Source: an uncultured Gilliamella sp. | GTDB lineage: Bacteria > Pseudomonadota > Gammaproteobacteria > Enterobacterales > Enterobacteriaceae | Assembly (NCBI GenBank): GCA_945291235.1 | Contig: CALYQY010000014.1 | Coordinates: 1-33,762 of the forward strand | Direction of reading: 5' to 3' | DNA: 33,762 bases | In this document: positions 16,352-26,340 of the stretch, in pieces | Layout: each line of letters begins with the position of its first letter | How positions within the stretch are numbered: the first letter of the stretch is position 1 | Translations under genes and position numbers: made by a program | Notes under the pieces: model-generated | Databases searched by the model: none | Told to the model about the DNA's origin: nothing | The model's input: the letters and a program-made list of their open reading frames with translations, nothing else

Positions 16352-17815
16352 ATGCATTTTTCTACTTTTCGTGAATTTTTAACTTATCTTGAGCAGCAGG
16401 GTGAGTTAAAAAGAATAACTTACCCTATTAATCCTTATCTTGAAATGACGGAAATTGCTGATCGGGTATTACGTCAGCAAGGTCCGGCGCTATTATTTGA
16501 AAACCCTATCGGTTACGATATGCCGGTACTTTGTAATTTATTTGGTACTGCCAAACGTGTTGCTATGGGAATGGGGCGGGAAGATACCACCGCACTGCGT
16601 GAAATTGGCGAACTATTAGCTTTTTTACGTGAGCCGGATCCGCCTAAAGGCATTCGTCAATTTTTCAATGTATTACCTAAATATAAGCAAGTGTTAAATA
16701 TGCCGGTTAAACGCCGATCATCTGCACCTTGTCAGGAAGTGATTTTTAAAAATGACGAAGTTGATCTAAATCGTTTACCTATTATGCATTGCTGGCCGGA
16801 AGATGTGGCGCCACTGCTTTCCTGGGGACTGACGATTACCAAAGGCCCCTATAAAGATCGGCAAAACTTAGGGATATATCGTTTACAGTTATTAGGAAAA
16901 AATAAGTTAATTATGCGTTGGTTGTCACATCGTGGTGGCGCCCTTGATTTTGCCGAATGGCAACAAGCATACCCTAATGAAAAGTTTCCGGTTAGTGTCG
17001 CAATTGGTGCCGATCCGGCAACGATATTAGGGGCGGTAACCCCGGTACCTGATACCTTATCAGAATACGCTTTTGCTGGATTACTGCGAGGCGGGCGAAC
17101 GGAAGTTGTCAAATCTTTATCCAACGAACTGGATGTCCCTGCCAGCGCTGAAATTATTTTAGAAGGGTATATTGATCCAAATGAAATGGCGCCGGAAGGT
17201 CCGTTTGGTGATCATACCGGTTATTATAACGAAGTTGAGCAATTTGCTGTATTTACCGTTACCCATTTGACTCGTCGTCAAGATGCGATATATCACTCCA
17301 CTTACACTGGCAGACCACCGGATGAACCTGCGGTTATGGGATTGGCATTAAATGAAGTGTTTATTCCCATATTACAAAAACAGTTTCCCGAAATTGTTGA
17401 TTTTTACTTACCACCAGAAGGGTGCTCTTATCGTATTGCTATCGTTACGATTAAAAAGCAGTATCCCGGTCATGCCAAACGAATTATGATGGGGGTTTGG
17501 TCTTATCTTCGTCAATTTATGTATACTAAGTTTGTTATTGTGTGTGATGATGATATTAATGCCCGGGACTGGAAAGATGTGATGTGGGCAATTTCTACCC
17601 GTATGGATCCGCATCGTGATACTACATTTATTGATAATACACCGATTGATTATCTCGATTTTGCCTCGCCTGTTTCGGGATTAGGCTCTAAAATGGGGTT
17701 AGATGCGACCAATAAATGGGTGGGTGAAAGCCATCGTGAATGGGGAAAAATAATTAAAAAAGATCCTAAAATAATTGCGCATATTGACGATATTTGGGAT
17801 GAACTTGGTCTTTAG
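16352..17815 (+). CDS. ubiD: 3-polyprenyl-4-hydroxybenzoate decarboxylase UbiD
   Basis: A prenylated-FMN-dependent decarboxylase of ubiquinone synthesis, 487 aa (E. coli about 497). It removes the carboxyl group from octaprenyl-4-hydroxybenzoate. Expected residues are visible: N172 and R177 in [10 protein letters not shown]193/R194 in LSHRGG, metal ligand E238 (TLSEYAF), E282 and proton-donor D287 in [13 protein letters not shown]. The start [22 protein letters not shown] has GGGAG 6 nt upstream. The cofactor is made by UbiX, which is not in this window. The gene stands alone, with a 77-bp upstream gap containing a TATAAT and a 227-bp AT-rich gap after it. The presence of UbiD fits an organism with a quinone-linked respiratory chain. 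Confidence 0.96.
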   Translation: MHFSTFREFLTYLEQQGELKRITYPINPYLEMTEIADRVLRQQGPALLFENPIGYDMPVLCNLFGTAKRVAMGMGREDTTALREIGELLAFLREPDPPKGIRQFFNVLPKYKQVLNMPVKRRSSAPCQEVIFKNDEVDLNRLPIMHCWPEDVAPLLSWGLTITKGPYKDRQNLGIYRLQLLGKNKLIMRWLSHRGGALDFAEWQQAYPNEKFPVSVAIGADPATILGAVTPVPDTLSEYAFAGLLRGGRTEVVKSLSNELDVPASAEIILEGYIDPNEMAPEGPFGDHTGYYNEVEQFAVFTVTHLTRRQDAIYHSTYTGRPPDEPAVMGLALNEVFIPILQKQFPEIVDFYLPPEGCSYRIAIVTIKKQYPGHAKRIMMGVWSYLRQFMYTKFVIVCDDDINARDWKDVMWAISTRMDPHRDTTFIDNTPIDYLDFASPVSGLGSKMGLDATNKWVGESHREWGKIIKKDPKIIAHIDDIWDELGL

Positions 17816-17984
17816 TCTGTTTTATCAATACTGTTTTTAGTTATTACCTCAATGCTATTTGGTTTAGTTAAAAAAGTGTTGCTAGAGAGTTAAAGATAGC
17901 TTTAAGTTGTATATACAATGATACGGGTTTTTATCCAGTTAATTGATATAACTGAGTTATCTTTATTGTTTTATAAACAAAAAC

Positions 17985-18013
17985 TATTGCCTTGTGACGC
18001 AATTATGTATAAT
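17985..18013 (+). promoter_or_regulatory. Probable promoter of the Sel1-repeat gene
   Basis: A consensus -10 TATAAT (18008-18013) lies 29 bp before the ATG, with a weak -35 TATTGC (17985-17990) at 17-bp spacing. Confidence 0.5.
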
Positions 18014-18042
18014 CACTGCCATGTTATGGTAAATAGAAAATT

Positions 18043-19104
18043 ATGAGAAAAATACAAACTTTATTAGCTTTGCTATTATCGATAACTTTTACGGTAACAG
18101 CAAATGAAGCCAAAGTGCAGACCGATACCGAAATAAAGGTAAGCGATCCTAATGCATTAATTCCTTCTTTACAACTTTCTGCGGAAAAAGGTAATGCCGA
18201 ATCGCAATACTCACTTGCCACTATTTATAAACAAGCTTCCGGTGATCAAAGTAGTGATTTAAAAGCGCTGTTTTGGTATGGAAAAGCGGCTGAACAAGGG
18301 TTAGCTAAAGCGCAAAATAATTTAGCTTATATGTATCTCAATGGCTTAGGTACCAAACGCAACTTACCTCAAGCAATTAAGTATTTTAAAATGGCTGCTG
18401 ATCAAAATTATGCTTTAGCAAAGTATAATTTAGCGATGATGTATAAAAATGGTGAAGGGGTCGAAAAAAACATCCAAACGGCTATCGACTATCTGACCCA
18501 AGCCGGTGATGGCGGAGTGTATGATGCCTATCTTAATTTAGGTATTATGTACTATTTTGGTGACGGGGTAGAGGAAAATCGGATAACGGCTGCTGACTGG
18601 TTTAGTCAAGCTGCTAAAGATAACAACGCTGAAGCACAATATTATCTGGGGTTAATGTCTCAAAAAGGTGATGGGTTAACGAAAGACGATGTGGCTGCCA
18701 CTTACTTTTTTACTCAAGCAGCTCAGCATGGCCACGTATTAGCGATGTTTAATTTAGGGATTATCTATGCAACCGGTAGCGGTACTCGCCCTGATAATGA
18801 ACAAGCTGCTTATTGGTTTACTCAAGCTGCCGAAGCGGGCAATGCCGAAGCGCAGTATAATATCGCTGTGATGTATGACGTCGGTAGTGGCGTTGAAAAA
18901 GACGAGAAAAAAGCGGTTGAGTGGTATTTCAAAGCTGCTGAGCAAGGTAGTGTCGATGCACAATATAATTTAGCCGTTAAATATTTACAGGGTCAAGGTT
19001 TAGAGAAAGATAAAAAGAAAGCTATATACTGGTTCACTAAAGCAAGTGAACAAGGTGATCCGGATGCAAAAAATTATTTAGAAGAGCTTACTGTAGAAAA
19101 ATAA
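18043..19104 (+). CDS. Secreted Sel1-like (TPR-type) repeat protein
   Basis: A 353-aa exported protein. Residues 1 to about 20 are a Sec signal peptide (MRKIQTLLALLLSITFTVTA). Residues about 50-350 consist of roughly eight 36-residue Sel1-like repeats with the pattern A-x-x-Q-Y-x-L-A-x-M-Y-x-x-G-x-G-V-x-x-x-x-x-x-A-x-x-W-F-x-x-A-A-x-x-G. These stack as helical hairpins and bind other proteins. There is no lipobox cysteine, so it is probably soluble in the periplasm. Sel1-repeat proteins often act as adaptors in envelope or host-interaction processes, but nothing here fixes a partner. It has its own promoter and ends at a strong bidirectional terminator shared with convergent ppc. Confidence 0.88.
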   Translation: MRKIQTLLALLLSITFTVTANEAKVQTDTEIKVSDPNALIPSLQLSAEKGNAESQYSLATIYKQASGDQSSDLKALFWYGKAAEQGLAKAQNNLAYMYLNGLGTKRNLPQAIKYFKMAADQNYALAKYNLAMMYKNGEGVEKNIQTAIDYLTQAGDGGVYDAYLNLGIMYYFGDGVEENRITAADWFSQAAKDNNAEAQYYLGLMSQKGDGLTKDDVAATYFFTQAAQHGHVLAMFNLGIIYATGSGTRPDNEQAAYWFTQAAEAGNAEAQYNIAVMYDVGSGVEKDEKKAVEWYFKAAEQGSVDAQYNLAVKYLQGQGLEKDKKKAIYWFTKASEQGDPDAKNYLEELTVEK

Positions 19105-19129
19105 AAAAAGGGCACAACGCCCTTTTTTT
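19103..19129. terminator. Bidirectional rho-independent terminator
   Basis: A7-GGGC-ACAAC-GCCC-T7 forms an 11-bp stem with a T tract in either direction. It lies between the convergent Sel1-repeat gene and ppc and overlaps the last base or two of the former. Confidence 0.9.
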
Positions 19130-19140
19130 ATTTATGTGAT

Positions 19141-21783
19141 TTATCCGGAATTACGCATACCTGCGGCAATACCCGATATCGTTATCATCAACCCTTGCTC
19201 CACAACACTATTTTCATCACTATGTTTGCGTGAACGATTCAATAGCTCCGCTTGTAATAAATTCAGCGGTTCAATATAGATATTGCGTAAAGCGACTGAT
19301 TCGGCAATCCATGGCAAATCTGCCATTAAACTAATATCATCAGTAATAGTTAATACGGTGTTGATATCTTCGGTTAATAAAGTCCGTAACTCTTCGCCTA
19401 ACGGCCATAAGATAGGGTCGACTAGCCTTTGTTCATAGTATTCATGAATATTTGGTGCGGCTTTGGCGTATACCATTTCCAGCATCCCTAATCGGGCATT
19501 AAAAAATGGCCAGTTGTGATACATATCTTGTAGCAGATCTTTTTTACCGGCATTAATCACTAATCTTAACGCACTACCTGCACCGAGCCATGAAGGTACC
19601 ATTAGGCGGTTTTGTGTCCATGCGAAAATCCAAGGAATGGCGCGCAAGCTTTCAATACCACCGCCAGTTCGCCGTTTTTGTGGTCTTGAACCTAATGGTA
19701 ATCTGCCTAATTCTGCTTCAGGCGTGACCGCGCGAAAGTAGTCAACAAATTCAGCACGTTCACGAACGTAGCTTCGGTAACATTGGCAGGAAACGTCGGA
19801 CATTTCATCCATAATATCTCGCCATGCTTGTTTTGGCTGAGGTGGAGGTAATAAGTTGGCTTGTAATATTGCTGAAGCGTAGAGCATTAAGCTACTTAAC
19901 GCCACTTCCGGTAAACCAAGTTTAAAACGGATCATCTCGCCTTGTTCTGTAACTCGAAGTCCACCTTTTAATGATCCCGGTGGTTGAGAAAGTAAGGCGG
20001 CGTGCGCTGGTGCGCCACCTCGGCCAATTGAACCACCCCGTCCGTGAAATAGGACTAAGTTGACATGGTATTTTTCAAACAAATTGACCAGCTCTTCTTG
20101 TGAGCGATATTGTGCCCAGGAGGCAGCCAGTGAGCCGGCATCTTTAGCGGAATCAGAATAGCCGATCATGACCATTTGTTTACCTTTGATCTGTTGGCGA
20201 TACCAAGGAATATCTAACAGCTTTTGCATGACAGATTTGGCATTGTTTAGATCTTCAAGGGTTTCAAATAGCGGGGCAACAGGGATATTTTTTTGGCAGT
20301 CAACTATCTTTAATAATAGGTAGACCGCTAAAATATCTGAAGGTGCTTTGGCCATTGAGATGACGTAAGATGCAATTGATTCTTCGCCTGCTTTTTTAAT
20401 TACCCGACAAGTATCTAATACTTCTTGCACCATTTCATCAGGTTGCCAGTTGTATGGAAGTAGTGGGCGATTGGATTGCAATTCGGTTAATAAAAATGCC
20501 TGCTTTTCATCTTCCGACCACTGCGCATAGCTGCCTAAATTCAGCTCTTTGGTTAATGCATCGAGTGCTTCTGTGTGCACTGAGCTATCTTGACGAATAT
20601 CTAATCTTACCAATTGAAGACCAAAACTTTTAATACGGCGTAGCGTATCAAGCAGTGGACCATGCGCAATGGTTGACATTCCGTTTTCAATCAAAGATTG
20701 ATAACAGGTATAAAGCGGTGTCCATAATTGTTCATTTTTAAGCAAGATATCATGGGGAGCTAAGACTTGTTCATTATTTAATAATGAAACAATATAGCTA
20801 TGGGTTTTTACTAAGCGTGAACGTAGTTGCTTCATCACCATGCGATAGGGTTCTGAGGCTGATTTATTCGGTTCATCTAATAGATCAATCACCGATTGGC
20901 TACATTCAGTCATGGATAATTCACGCACTAGTATTTGGATATCAGCTAAAAATAGTTCGATCGCCTTTAATCTGGCTTGTAACATGACTCTTTCGGTCAC
21001 ATTAGCCGTAACATTCGGGTTGCCGTCTCGGTCGCCTCCCATCCATGACGTAAATTTGATAGGTACATGTTCAACCGATAATTCTTGATTAAAGGCATCA
21101 ACCAGCTGGTCATTAAATTCCCGTAAAAACAGTGGCACACCTTCCCATAAACTGTCCTCGATAACGGAAAATCCCCATTTTGCTTCATCTAGCGGCGTTG
21201 GGCGTTTTTTGCGAATTTCATCGGTATACCATGCTTGGCAAACTAACTGTTTTAATCGACGCATAATGCGTTCTACTTCATAATCGGCTAAATCATTATG
21301 ATCCAGTTGTGATAAACAGCTGTTAATCGCCGTGTAAGTATTAATCATCGTGCGGCGATTAATTTCAGTTGGATGAGCGGTTAATACCAATTCAATAGAC
21401 AGATCGTTAATTGCTTGCGTTATGGTTTCATTGGAAAAATTTAAGTTTTTGAGCGAATTAAACAACTCTGTCATTTTTTTAGGACTGCTCGATGCTTCCC
21501 CATGCGGTGAAATGCCATAATATTCGGCAGCAGTATTAACCAAATTTAAGAATTGATTGAATGCCCGTGCAACATGTAGTAAATCATGATCATTAAGATT
21601 CTCAATTAATTTAAGCAATTCGCTATGCGCTTGCTTATTTCCTTGTTGAGCTGATTTAGATAGTTGTCTTATTTGTTCAACTAAATCAAATGTCTGATTA
21701 CCAGTGGCACGTTTAATTGCATCACCCAATAATGTGCCTAACATGTTGACGTTGCTTCGCATTGATGAGTATTTACTATTCAT
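19141..21783 (-). CDS. ppc: Phosphoenolpyruvate carboxylase
   Basis: The protein carboxylates phosphoenolpyruvate to oxaloacetate, the main anaplerotic route to C4 acids. I place the start at 21783 ([16 protein letters not shown]), giving 880 aa against 883 in E. coli. A frame open 21 codons further has no family similarity, and GAGAATAG precedes this ATG. Catalytic H137 is in [13 protein letters not shown]. The phosphoenolpyruvate/bicarbonate segments [12 protein letters not shown] and [15 protein letters not shown] are intact. The C-terminus ends MRNSG, matching the RNTG end that takes part in aspartate inhibition in E. coli. It faces the Sel1-repeat gene across a bidirectional terminator and is divergent from nuoJ. 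The sequence is ordinary for the family. Confidence 0.96.
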   Translation of the reverse strand: MNSKYSSMRSNVNMLGTLLGDAIKRATGNQTFDLVEQIRQLSKSAQQGNKQAHSELLKLIENLNDHDLLHVARAFNQFLNLVNTAAEYYGISPHGEASSSPKKMTELFNSLKNLNFSNETITQAINDLSIELVLTAHPTEINRRTMINTYTAINSCLSQLDHNDLADYEVERIMRRLKQLVCQAWYTDEIRKKRPTPLDEAKWGFSVIEDSLWEGVPLFLREFNDQLVDAFNQELSVEHVPIKFTSWMGGDRDGNPNVTANVTERVMLQARLKAIELFLADIQILVRELSMTECSQSVIDLLDEPNKSASEPYRMVMKQLRSRLVKTHSYIVSLLNNEQVLAPHDILLKNEQLWTPLYTCYQSLIENGMSTIAHGPLLDTLRRIKSFGLQLVRLDIRQDSSVHTEALDALTKELNLGSYAQWSEDEKQAFLLTELQSNRPLLPYNWQPDEMVQEVLDTCRVIKKAGEESIASYVISMAKAPSDILAVYLLLKIVDCQKNIPVAPLFETLEDLNNAKSVMQKLLDIPWYRQQIKGKQMVMIGYSDSAKDAGSLAASWAQYRSQEELVNLFEKYHVNLVLFHGRGGSIGRGGAPAHAALLSQPPGSLKGGLRVTEQGEMIRFKLGLPEVALSSLMLYASAILQANLLPPPQPKQAWRDIMDEMSDVSCQCYRSYVRERAEFVDYFRAVTPEAELGRLPLGSRPQKRRTGGGIESLRAIPWIFAWTQNRLMVPSWLGAGSALRLVINAGKKDLLQDMYHNWPFFNARLGMLEMVYAKAAPNIHEYYEQRLVDPILWPLGEELRTLLTEDINTVLTITDDISLMADLPWIAESVALRNIYIEPLNLLQAELLNRSRKHSDENSVVEQGLMITISGIAAGMRNSG

Positions 21784-22132
21784 TCTATTCTCGTTTTTAT
21801 GTATATTTTGCCTAAGCGCCTTTAAGCTGTATGACCAAAATGACAATTTAAAGAATTAGGTTTAAATATGAGTTAATATGCTCAGGTTATATACTTTATA
21901 ACAATGTTTCGTTGAATTTAAATAATAAAATTTTATGGACTTTATTAATTTTACTGTTTTTATTATAGTTGATACCCATGTGAAGCTAATCAAACCCTGC
22001 TAATAATTTCGTTTTTTTTACCTTTTTGTTTATTTTATGTCTGTTTTTCCATGAACAGATTGTCAGTAAACTGTATCTTATAAGCATTTGGGTATATACT
22101 AAGGGAATTGTGAATGTATATTGGGTTATTAA
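21784..22132. promoter_or_regulatory. Divergent ppc / nuoJ intergenic region
   Basis: This 349-bp AT-rich gap has no gene and no trace of nuoI or other complex-I genes. For ppc, a TATAAT lies on the minus strand at 21962-21967 with a weak ATTAGC at 17-bp spacing. For nuoJ, TATACT (22095-22100) has TGTATC 17 bp upstream (22072-22077). Both are weak predictions. Confidence 0.4.
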
Positions 22133-22624
22133 ATGAACGCTATTTTTTATATTGCGTCAATTATTGCTGTTATTGCCAGTATGAAAGTGATTATTTGCTT
22201 ACGTGTTGATAAAGCTATTTTGTACCTAGCTATTTCACTTTTTGCTACAGCATCGATATTTATTCTGCTTAAAATCTATCTTTCGGCTATTTTATATATG
22301 ATCTTTTTTATTGGTGGTGCAATCGTGCTGTTTATGTCGGTTGCAAGTCTCCTTAAAATTAAGGTTGATAATGTCGAAAATGGTCAGCGTGGTATTAGCC
22401 CTAAAATTTGGTTAGGTCCACTCATTTTAGCGTTTATTTTACTGGTTATACTCATTTATGGTGTTGTAAGCACTGACTATTCTCAACTTCGAGAATCGCA
22501 CGAATTGATGCATGAAATGTCAGTATATGCTTACATTTTAATGGTCGAATTAGCTATTTTTCTGTTATTAGGTGCCGGTGTAATTGCTTATCATTTTATG
22601 CATCGACTTTTGTTGGAGAAATAA
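22133..22624 (+). CDS. nuoJ: NADH:quinone oxidoreductase subunit J (divergent)
   Basis: A 163-aa inner-membrane protein with about five spans, matching NuoJ of complex I in its N-terminal half (FYIASIIAVIASMKVI..., then GGAIVLF in the third span, the pi-bulge helix near the E-channel). The C-terminal charged tail of E. coli NuoJ (184 aa) is missing. Two positions usually conserved in the third span differ: E55 of E. coli is Tyr and Y59 is Phe. The gene begins a J-K-L-M-N series but is not preceded by nuoA-I; the upstream 349 bp are non-coding, then ppc on the other strand. There is no strong ribosome site (TTGGGTTATTAAATG). nuoK starts 2 bp after the stop. Confidence 0.85.
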   Translation: MNAIFYIASIIAVIASMKVIICLRVDKAILYLAISLFATASIFILLKIYLSAILYMIFFIGGAIVLFMSVASLLKIKVDNVENGQRGISPKIWLGPLILAFILLVILIYGVVSTDYSQLRESHELMHEMSVYAYILMVELAIFLLLGAGVIAYHFMHRLLLEK

Positions 22625-22625
22625 T

Positions 22626-22928
22626 ATGATACCACTTATGCATTGTCTTATTCTTGCGTCTATTTTATTTGTGATCGGACTGTTAGGCGTGATGATTCGA
22701 CGTAATTTATATTTTTTATTACTCAGCCTGATGATTATGAATAATGGCGTAATCGTTGCCTTATTTGCTGCAAGTAGTTCATGGCAACAATCAGACGGGC
22801 GAGTGCTCGCTTTATTAGCTGTAATAACTGTTATTGCTCAAGCTTGCGTTGGTCTTGCTCTACTTATGAAATTAATTTACCGTCGCAAAATCTCTAATAT
22901 TGACTCACTGAGTGAAATGAAAGGATGA
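22626..22928 (+). CDS. nuoK: NADH:quinone oxidoreductase subunit K lacking both membrane glutamates
   Basis: A 100-aa, three-span subunit aligning without gaps to E. coli NuoK (100 aa): MIPLMHCLILASILFVIGL, IRRNLYF and the tail NIDSLSEMKG are nearly identical. The start at 22626 is fixed by this match and by GGAGAAA upstream; a longer open frame into nuoJ is spurious. The two membrane-buried glutamates that link the E-channel to the antiporter subunits are absent. Codon 36 is ATG (Met, E36 in E. coli) and codon 72 is CAA (Gln, E72). Replacement of these residues in E. coli impairs activity and proton pumping, so normal pumping through this subunit is doubtful. The stop overlaps nuoL by 4 bp (ATGA). 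Confidence 0.9.
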   Translation: MIPLMHCLILASILFVIGLLGVMIRRNLYFLLLSLMIMNNGVIVALFAASSSWQQSDGRVLALLAVITVIAQACVGLALLMKLIYRRKISNIDSLSEMKG

Positions 22929-24772
22929 ATTTACTTTATTTAGCAATCATTATTCCCTTAATATCTTTCTTAATTCTGGTTTTTATGGGAAGGCATATTC
23001 GTTCAATTGATGTTATTATTTTTGGTAACAGTACCATGTTGCTTATAGCATTAATTACCGTTTTTTCATGTATTGATTTTAATTCCAATACAGTGCCGGA
23101 TATGACCTTAGTCTATACCCGATCTTTATGGACGTGGTTTTCGGTCGGTGATTTTGTTGTGCCTCTCTCATTAACTTTAGATGGGTTATCGTTAATCTTT
23201 TTAGTTTTAACCTCTTTTTTTGGCATATTAATCTACTTTTTTGCCGCTTGTTATCTAAAATCAAGACAAGATATCTATACCTTCTATGCCTACAGTAACT
23301 TATTAATTGCAAGTATTTTAACTGTGGTACTGGTGGATAATCTATTTGTTATGTTACTCGGTTGGGAAGGGGTGAGCATCAGTACTTACTTGCTAATTGG
23401 GATCTATTACCAACAAGCTCGAAACGGTTATGCGGCGGTTAAAGCATTTGTGATGATGCATTTAACGGATATCTTTTTGATCATTGGTATCTTTTTACTT
23501 TATCAGACTGTCGAAACTTTAAATATTCATGATATTTTAACCCAAGCGCATGAAAATTTAGCTATTGATTCTGATATCATCTTTTGGATAACCTTTATGC
23601 TATTTTTGGGTGCGATGAGTAAATCAGCCCTTTTCCCAATGCATTCATGGTTTGCCCAAACCACACTTGCACCAATGCCGGCAATTGCTTTAATGCAATG
23701 TTCTACCGTTATTTTTGCTGGCGTTTATCTGGTTTTAAGATTAAGTAACTTGTTTATGATGTCATCTGATACGCTTTCTATCATGATGTTGATATCTTCC
23801 CTCACGGTGTTATTTGCTAGCTCAATAGCGTTGGTACAAAATGATATCAAACGAATCGTGACTTATATTAATCTGGCTCAGATAAGTTACCTGTTCTATG
23901 CATTTTCAACCAAAAGCTGGGACTTATCACTTAATTGCTTAATCAACTATGCTGTTACCAGCACGCTGTTAATACTTGCCTCAGCACTTTTAATTCGAAA
24001 TTGTCAAGGCGAGCGTGATATCACTAAATTAGGTGGTCTACACAAGACTAACCCAACCTTATTTGTTGTATTTTTGTTAATTATGCTGTCGTTAAGTGCC
24101 ATGCCATGGGTGTCAGCGTCATTTTATATCAAAGGGGATATTATTTGGGGACTTATGGCGCAAGATAGTCTAATGTCTGGTACGATTGGTCTGATTGGTA
24201 TCTTATTGTCTAGTCTTTGTATTTGGCGCTTAATTTTTATGGTGTTTTACCATAAATCTAAACATCGCAAGTTAACTAAAACTAGCTGGATATATTATTT
24301 GCCTATTTTTATCTTACTGATATTTCCTACAGCGCTATTTATCTATTTTCCATTTCCGATTCAAGGCATTATACCTATTGCCGATATTGACACAAAAGGT
24401 CGAATAACATTCCAGTTGTTACTCGCCGCTGTAACGTTATTGAGTTTTGTGATCGCTTACTTCTTTTATGCGCATCCTAATAGTGAAGTGCAGGAAGTGC
24501 TTAATACGCCAATGGTTAAATTCTTTGGCAGATTATGTAAAAGCGATTGGCACTTTGACTATTTATTACACACGCTATTTGTTAAACCTTATATCTATTT
24601 AGCTAACTTGTTAAAACTTGATCCATTAGCCATATGGGACAATTGGATCATGTTGGGAATTAAAAAAATAAATGCATATATTGTCAGCTTAGAAAATGGG
24701 CATATTAGATGGTATATGGTGTCAATTGTCATAGGTAGCATTATGATTTTAATGTTACTGATTTTTATTTGA
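22925..24772 (+). CDS. nuoL: NADH:quinone oxidoreductase subunit L (altered channel)
   Basis: A 615-aa antiporter-like subunit (E. coli 613) with the usual two five-helix bundles, the long lateral helix at about 530-590 and the conserved tail (FVKPYIYLANLLKLDP, SLENGHIRWYMVS). Some channel residues are kept: E148 (E144 in E. coli, LGWEGV), D182 (D178), K233 (K229) and K403 (K399). Others are lost: H254 is Q258, H334 is C338, H338 is Y342, K342 is S346, D400 is G404, and the usually invariant PTPVSALIHAATMV reads PMPAIALMQCSTVI. The frame is intact. It overlaps nuoK by 4 bp, with AAAGG before the ATG. The entry half-channel looks preserved while the central axis is broken. Confidence 0.92.
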   Translation: MNLLYLAIIIPLISFLILVFMGRHIRSIDVIIFGNSTMLLIALITVFSCIDFNSNTVPDMTLVYTRSLWTWFSVGDFVVPLSLTLDGLSLIFLVLTSFFGILIYFFAACYLKSRQDIYTFYAYSNLLIASILTVVLVDNLFVMLLGWEGVSISTYLLIGIYYQQARNGYAAVKAFVMMHLTDIFLIIGIFLLYQTVETLNIHDILTQAHENLAIDSDIIFWITFMLFLGAMSKSALFPMHSWFAQTTLAPMPAIALMQCSTVIFAGVYLVLRLSNLFMMSSDTLSIMMLISSLTVLFASSIALVQNDIKRIVTYINLAQISYLFYAFSTKSWDLSLNCLINYAVTSTLLILASALLIRNCQGERDITKLGGLHKTNPTLFVVFLLIMLSLSAMPWVSASFYIKGDIIWGLMAQDSLMSGTIGLIGILLSSLCIWRLIFMVFYHKSKHRKLTKTSWIYYLPIFILLIFPTALFIYFPFPIQGIIPIADIDTKGRITFQLLLAAVTLLSFVIAYFFYAHPNSEVQEVLNTPMVKFFGRLCKSDWHFDYLLHTLFVKPYIYLANLLKLDPLAIWDNWIMLGIKKINAYIVSLENGHIRWYMVSIVIGSIMILMLLIFI

Positions 24773-24789
24773 TAAAGGTGTGAACTTTC

Positions 24790-26334
24790 ATGTTGTTATG
24801 GCTTGTTTTTTTACCGGTATTAGGCGGATTTGTTGGCTGGTTATGCCATATGTTTTTGCAAAGAACTGTCAACACTAACCAGCTACAAGTACGTTGGCAA
24901 AAATTGCCTATGATGGTTGCTTTCACTACCATATTAATAACTTTAATATTGGCAATTACTTTATGGTCACATGCGATAAATACTATTGAGCAAGGCGCTA
25001 GTTGGGCTGAGGAAGTCAATCTTGAATGGATCCCATTATTGGGCATTCATTTCCATTTAGTGTTAGACGGTTTATCGATGATTGTTATTACCTCCTCGCT
25101 ATTCATCGTTTTGCTCACTATTGTCTATTCTTGTAAAGAAAACCTGACTAACAGTGGTTTATTTTATCTATGCCTGTTATTTATGGCGTCAGCGGTTATG
25201 ATGTTGTTTGTCATTACCGATCTGTTTTTAATGTTCTTTTTCTGGGAAGCGGTTGCCATTCCGATTTACTTTATCATCTCTTTATGGGGTCGACGGGATT
25301 CAAGTTCACAATTACGCTTTAATGGTGCCAGTAAATTTTTAATTTATACCCAAGTAAGTAGTTTAATGATGTTAATCTCGATTGTATCATTAGCTTTAAT
25401 TAACTGGAATTTGACCGGGCATTGGACTTTTGATTATCAAATACTGACTAAAACACCCATTTCGAGCCATACCGAATTTTTAATTATGCTAGGTTTTTTA
25501 GCGGCCTTTATCGTACGAATCCCATTTGTGCCATTCCATAGCTGGCTTATTGATGCGCATATTGAATCGTCAACCACCGGTTCGATGATGATTAGCGGTT
25601 TACTACTTAATACCGCAACATTTGGATTATTACGCTTTGTGGTGCCACTGTTCCCAAATGCAACGCTGGTCATTATGCCATTTATATTGGCTTTAGCGCT
25701 CTTTACTGTTGTTTATGCCGCTTTACTCGCCTTTAATCAAACAGATATTAAAAAACTCATTGCTTATATTCATATTGCCTTAATGAGTTTTGTTACCGCA
25801 ATTATTTACAGTGGCTCGGTCGTTGCTTATCAAGGTGTGGTGATTCAAATGATAGCCATTAATCTTGCTATCGTAGGCATGTTTATGGTCAGTGGTTTAT
25901 TAGCTGAATGTTATTCGACAAGAAACATCAATCAGTTCACCGGCTTAAAAGAACAAGTGCAATATCTATCATCATTTACGCTATTTTTTATTTTGGCGGT
26001 GTTAGGCATCCCCGGTACTGCCAATTTTATTGGTAATTATATGATGTTATTAGGCAGTTCTTCATCATTTTCTTACTATACTATTATGTTAGTGATTGGC
26101 TTATTATTACTGTCTATTTCGTTTATTATCCGTATGCAACCGATATTTTATGGCGTTGTGGATAAAGCCGGGGTAACTAAACATCTGCTCAGTAAAATTG
26201 ATATTTTATTGTTATCGAGTGTGTTGTTAGTGCTTATTTTTATTGGTTTATATCCGCAAGTGGTGTTAGATATGTCTTATTCTATTGTCAATCAAACCCA
26301 GCAGTATATAACATCAGAACGAGTAGGAGAGTAA
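24790..26334 (+). CDS. nuoM: NADH:quinone oxidoreductase subunit M (altered channel)
   Basis: A 514-aa antiporter-like subunit (E. coli 509), clearly NuoM by LPVLGGFVGW, GIHFHLVLDGLSM, FFFWEAVAIPIYFIISLWG and the C-terminal IGLYPQVVLDMSYSIVNQTQQY. The TM5 glutamate is retained (E153, E144 in E. coli). The other key residues are changed: K234 is R243 (VRIP), K265 is N274 (GLLLNTATFG), H322 is L331, H348 is I357 and E407 is N416 (ANFIGNYMM). The alignment offset is a constant +9, so these are substitutions rather than misalignments. The start has AAAGGTGTG upstream. It is 17 bp after nuoL and 6 bp before nuoN. Proton transfer through this subunit as understood in E. coli seems unlikely. Confidence 0.92.
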   Translation: MLLWLVFLPVLGGFVGWLCHMFLQRTVNTNQLQVRWQKLPMMVAFTTILITLILAITLWSHAINTIEQGASWAEEVNLEWIPLLGIHFHLVLDGLSMIVITSSLFIVLLTIVYSCKENLTNSGLFYLCLLFMASAVMMLFVITDLFLMFFFWEAVAIPIYFIISLWGRRDSSSQLRFNGASKFLIYTQVSSLMMLISIVSLALINWNLTGHWTFDYQILTKTPISSHTEFLIMLGFLAAFIVRIPFVPFHSWLIDAHIESSTTGSMMISGLLLNTATFGLLRFVVPLFPNATLVIMPFILALALFTVVYAALLAFNQTDIKKLIAYIHIALMSFVTAIIYSGSVVAYQGVVIQMIAINLAIVGMFMVSGLLAECYSTRNINQFTGLKEQVQYLSSFTLFFILAVLGIPGTANFIGNYMMLLGSSSSFSYYTIMLVIGLLLLSISFIIRMQPIFYGVVDKAGVTKHLLSKIDILLLSSVLLVLIFIGLYPQVVLDMSYSIVNQTQQYITSERVGE

Positions 26335-26340
26335 TAACTT

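Noticed and set aside
21784..21846. An N-terminal extension of ppc by 21 codons.
   Set aside because: It has no family similarity, and the downstream ATG has a ribosome site and matches the usual N-terminus.
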